The notes under the pieces are model-generated. The model was not told the DNA's origin, ran no database searches, and worked only from the letters and a program-made list of their open reading frames with translations. Of a stretch of 44,557 bases of DNA, positions 42,269 to 44,557 are shown piece after piece. The stretch's first letter is position 1. Each line of letters opens with the position of its first letter. The position numbers and the translations under genes are program-made. Origin of the DNA: Chromatiales bacterium (lineage in GTDB: Bacteria > Pseudomonadota > Gammaproteobacteria > Thiohalospirales > Thiohalospiraceae); NCBI GenBank assembly GCA_026982395.1, contig JALSHD010000173.1:1-44557 (forward strand), in the 5' to 3' direction.

Positions 42269-44464
42269 GTGGACGACCCCCGATATCTAAACGATACCAT
42301 AGCATTGGCGCCAGACCTACTAAAGATCATTGAGGCGCGCCATCATGATCCTTTTTCGGTTCTTGGACGCCACACCAACGGCAAGCAGGAGACCATACGC
42401 GCCTTTATTCCTGAAGCCGTATCTGTGCATATTGGCAGCAAAGACGGCCTCCAACTGGAACGCATCGCCAACACCGATCTGTTTGAATGGAGTGGCCCGA
42501 CAGGCACGATTAAAAAACAGTACCGTTTGTGCTGGAGTGATGCGGGAGATCAAACCCGGTGCATCATCGATCCCTACCAGTTTGCGCCACAGATCTCGGA
42601 GTTTGATCTGCATCTGTTTGGTGAAGGCAGGCACTGGCATATCTATAATATTCTTGGTGCCCACCCGGTCGAAATCGAAGGGGTAAAGGGAGTACGCTTC
42701 GCAACCTGGGCGCCGAATGCCGAACGCATCAGCGTGGTGGGTGATTTCAACCGCTGGGATGGACGCTGCCACCCGATGGCCGTACATGGCGCCAGCGGGA
42801 TCTGGGAGCTGTTCATCCCCGAACTGGAACCGGGTACGCTTTACAAATTCGAGATCCGCAATCGCCACAGCGGTGAAATACTTCTGAAAACCGATCCTTA
42901 CGGCCAACAGTTTGAGCTTCGTCCAAGCACTGCCGCCATCATTCGGAGTGATGAACCCTACATGTGGCAGGATGCCGACTGGATCAAACAGCGCGCCGAC
43001 GCAGATTGGCAGCACAGTCCAATGTCAGTCTATGAGGTACACCCGGGCTCCTGGCGGCGCGACGAAAACGGTAATTTTCTCAACTACCGGGAGCTGGCAA
43101 TACAGCTGGTGGAGTATGTCAGCGAATTGGGATTCACGCATATTGAACTGCTCCCCATCACCGAACATCCACTGGATGCCTCCTGGGGCTACCAAACCAC
43201 CGGCTACTACGCACCCACCAGCCGTTTTGGTACTCCCGACGAGTTTCGCTTCTTTGTCGACTACTGCCACCAACACGGCATCGGGGTGCTGCTCGACTGG
43301 GTACCGGCCCACTTCCCCAAGGACAGTCACGGAATTGCCCGTTTCGACGGCACCGCCCTGTACGAACATGAAGATCCGCGCCGGGGAGAGCATCGCGACT
43401 GGGGTACCCTGATCTACAATTTTGGCCGCAATGAAGTTAAAAACTTTCTGCTTGCCAGCGCCATGTACTGGCTGGAGGAGTTTCATATCGACGGACTGCG
43501 TGTGGATGCCGTCGCCTCCATGATCTACCTGGACTACTCCCGCGAAGAGGGAGACTGGATCCCCAATATTTACGGTGGCAATGAAAATCTGGAGGCGCTG
43601 GAGTTTCTGCGTGAACTGAATACCATGGTTCATGGCCAACACCCGGGCGCACTGGTGATTGCCGAAGAGTCCACCTCCTGGCCGCAGGTCAGCCGCCCGG
43701 TCTGGCTGGGGGGGCTGGGTTTTTCCATGAAGTGGAACATGGGCTGGATGCACGACACGCTGCAATATATGAGCAAGGATCCGATACACCGGCACTATCA
43801 CCATGACCAGCTCACCTTTGGCCTGCTGTATGCCTTCACCGAAAATTTCATGCTGCCGTTCTCCCATGATGAGGTGGTGCACGGCAAAGGCTCCATGCTC
43901 AATAAAATGCCCGGAGACGAGTGGCAACGTTTTGCCAATCTGCGTCTGCTGTATACCTATATGTACACCTATCCGGGCAAGAAACTGCTGTTCATGGGTA
44001 ACGAATTCGGCCAGGGTGTCGAGTGGGACTTCGCCCATGCGCTGGACTGGTATGTGCTCGACTTTCCCTTGCACCAAGGGGTAAAACGGCTGTTGAGCGA
44101 TCTGAACCGCAGCTACCGATCCACCCCTCCCCTGTTCCGTCATGAGTTTGAACATCAGGGGTTCGAGTGGCTGGATTGTCACGACTCCGATCAGTCAGTA
44201 CTGAGCTATCTGCGCAAAGACGGTGATGACTTTGTTGTGGTTGTGCTCAACTTCACTCCCATAGTACGTAACAACTACCGCCTCGGGGTACCGGCTCCCG
44301 GTTACTATCAGGAGCTGATGAACTCGGATTCTGCCCACTACGGCGGCAGTAATACCGGTAATGGCGGCGGAACAGGCAGCGAACCGATTCCCTGGATGGG
44401 ACAGCCTCACTCCATCGAGCTGACTCTGCCCCCGCTTGCCGGACTGGTATTCAAACTGGCTTGA
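42269..44464 (+). CDS. glgB: 1,4-alpha-glucan branching enzyme
   Basis: A GH13 enzyme of about 731 residues that introduces alpha-1,6 branches into glycogen. The start is taken as GTG 42269, with GAGGA eight bases upstream; an ATG 13 codons earlier has no ribosome binding site. An N-terminal domain ([25 protein letters not shown]) and a CBM48 domain ([25 protein letters not shown]) precede the catalytic barrel: [10 protein letters not shown] (nucleophile Asp), [10 protein letters not shown] (acid/base Glu), [14 protein letters not shown] (stabiliser Asp). The length matches E. coli GlgB (728). It is divergent from glgC-malQ, and a 7-bp tandem repeat begins two bases after the stop. Confidence 0.97.
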   Translation: MDDPRYLNDTIALAPDLLKIIEARHHDPFSVLGRHTNGKQETIRAFIPEAVSVHIGSKDGLQLERIANTDLFEWSGPTGTIKKQYRLCWSDAGDQTRCIIDPYQFAPQISEFDLHLFGEGRHWHIYNILGAHPVEIEGVKGVRFATWAPNAERISVVGDFNRWDGRCHPMAVHGASGIWELFIPELEPGTLYKFEIRNRHSGEILLKTDPYGQQFELRPSTAAIIRSDEPYMWQDADWIKQRADADWQHSPMSVYEVHPGSWRRDENGNFLNYRELAIQLVEYVSELGFTHIELLPITEHPLDASWGYQTTGYYAPTSRFGTPDEFRFFVDYCHQHGIGVLLDWVPAHFPKDSHGIARFDGTALYEHEDPRRGEHRDWGTLIYNFGRNEVKNFLLASAMYWLEEFHIDGLRVDAVASMIYLDYSREEGDWIPNIYGGNENLEALEFLRELNTMVHGQHPGALVIAEESTSWPQVSRPVWLGGLGFSMKWNMGWMHDTLQYMSKDPIHRHYHHDQLTFGLLYAFTENFMLPFSHDEVVHGKGSMLNKMPGDEWQRFANLRLLYTYMYTYPGKKLLFMGNEFGQGVEWDFAHALDWYVLDFPLHQGVKRLLSDLNRSYRSTPPLFRHEFEHQGFEWLDCHDSDQSVLSYLRKDGDDFVVVVLNFTPIVRNNYRLGVPAPGYYQELMNSDSAHYGGSNTGNGGGTGSEPIPWMGQPHSIELTLPPLAGLVFKLA

Positions 44465-44466
44465 GT

Positions 44467-44532
44467 CAGGGTGCAGGGTGCAGGGTGCAGGGTGCAGGGT
44501 GCAGGGTGCAGGGTGCAGGGTGCAGGGTGCAG
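44467..44532. repeat. 7-bp tandem repeat (CAGGGTG) downstream of glgB
   Basis: Nine perfect copies of CAGGGTG (44467-44529) and a partial copy (CAG) begin two bases after the glgB stop. Such pure heptamer arrays change length easily by slippage. It lies outside any gene that can be seen, but the window ends 25 bases further on, so what it precedes is unknown. Confidence 0.9.
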
Positions 44533-44557
44533 AAAATGGTAGAATTCCTCGAAAAAA

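Noticed and set aside
1-44557. CRISPR arrays, tRNA or rRNA genes, IS elements and prophage genes.
   Set aside because: I read the gaps on both strands and saw no regular spaced repeats, cloverleaf-like sequences, transposase motifs or phage genes.

Overview
The window looks like chromosome of a facultatively anaerobic, motile gammaproteobacterium that can denitrify and stores glycogen. The gene content and moderate-to-high GC would fit a sulfur-oxidising or Chromatiales-like lineage, but that placement is inference: no rRNA, tRNA or taxonomic marker is present.

Left part (1-8.2 kb, minus strand): a metal-efflux operon. It runs from a small His-rich secreted protein through outer-membrane factor, His-rich membrane-fusion protein and RND pump (CzcC/B/A type) to two cation diffusion facilitators, then a class V aminotransferase cut by the window edge. 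A sigma70-like promoter lies almost on the first start codon. Next (8.4-9.9 kb) is a solitary GH100 neutral/alkaline invertase gene.

Motility and signalling (9.9-17.2 kb): an HDOD-domain gene (minus) with a textbook sigma28 promoter (TAAA-N15-GCCGATAA) is divergent from motA-motB. After these come rsgA (minus), orn, a 59-codon Cys-rich gene, fliA (sigma28 itself) and a second HDOD gene.

Nitrous oxide reduction (17.3-26.4 kb, plus): nosZ (clade I, Tat-exported) behind a symmetric FNR/DNR box, then nosR, nosD, nosF, nosY and nosL. Two small unknown genes follow; the second resembles TumE-type toxins. A long imperfect hairpin separates nosR from nosD. ygiQ and apaH follow, closed by a rho-independent terminator.

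Heme d1 synthesis (29.6-38.5 kb, minus): nirC-F-D-L-G-H-J-N behind a perfect FNR box, then cysG in the place where nirE might be expected, then a dnr-like regulator with its own FNR box. The locus can encode the route from uroporphyrinogen III through siroheme to heme d1, plus its likely regulator. nirS itself, the enzyme that uses heme d1, is not in the window.

Right part (38.6-44.5 kb): glgC-malQ-glycosyltransferase (minus), divergent from glgB (plus), a glycogen synthesis and remodelling cluster. A 7-bp tandem repeat follows glgB.

No CRISPR array, tRNA, rRNA, IS element or prophage gene was recognised. The regulatory theme is anaerobic respiration: three FNR/DNR-type sites lie before nosZ, before nirC and before dnr.
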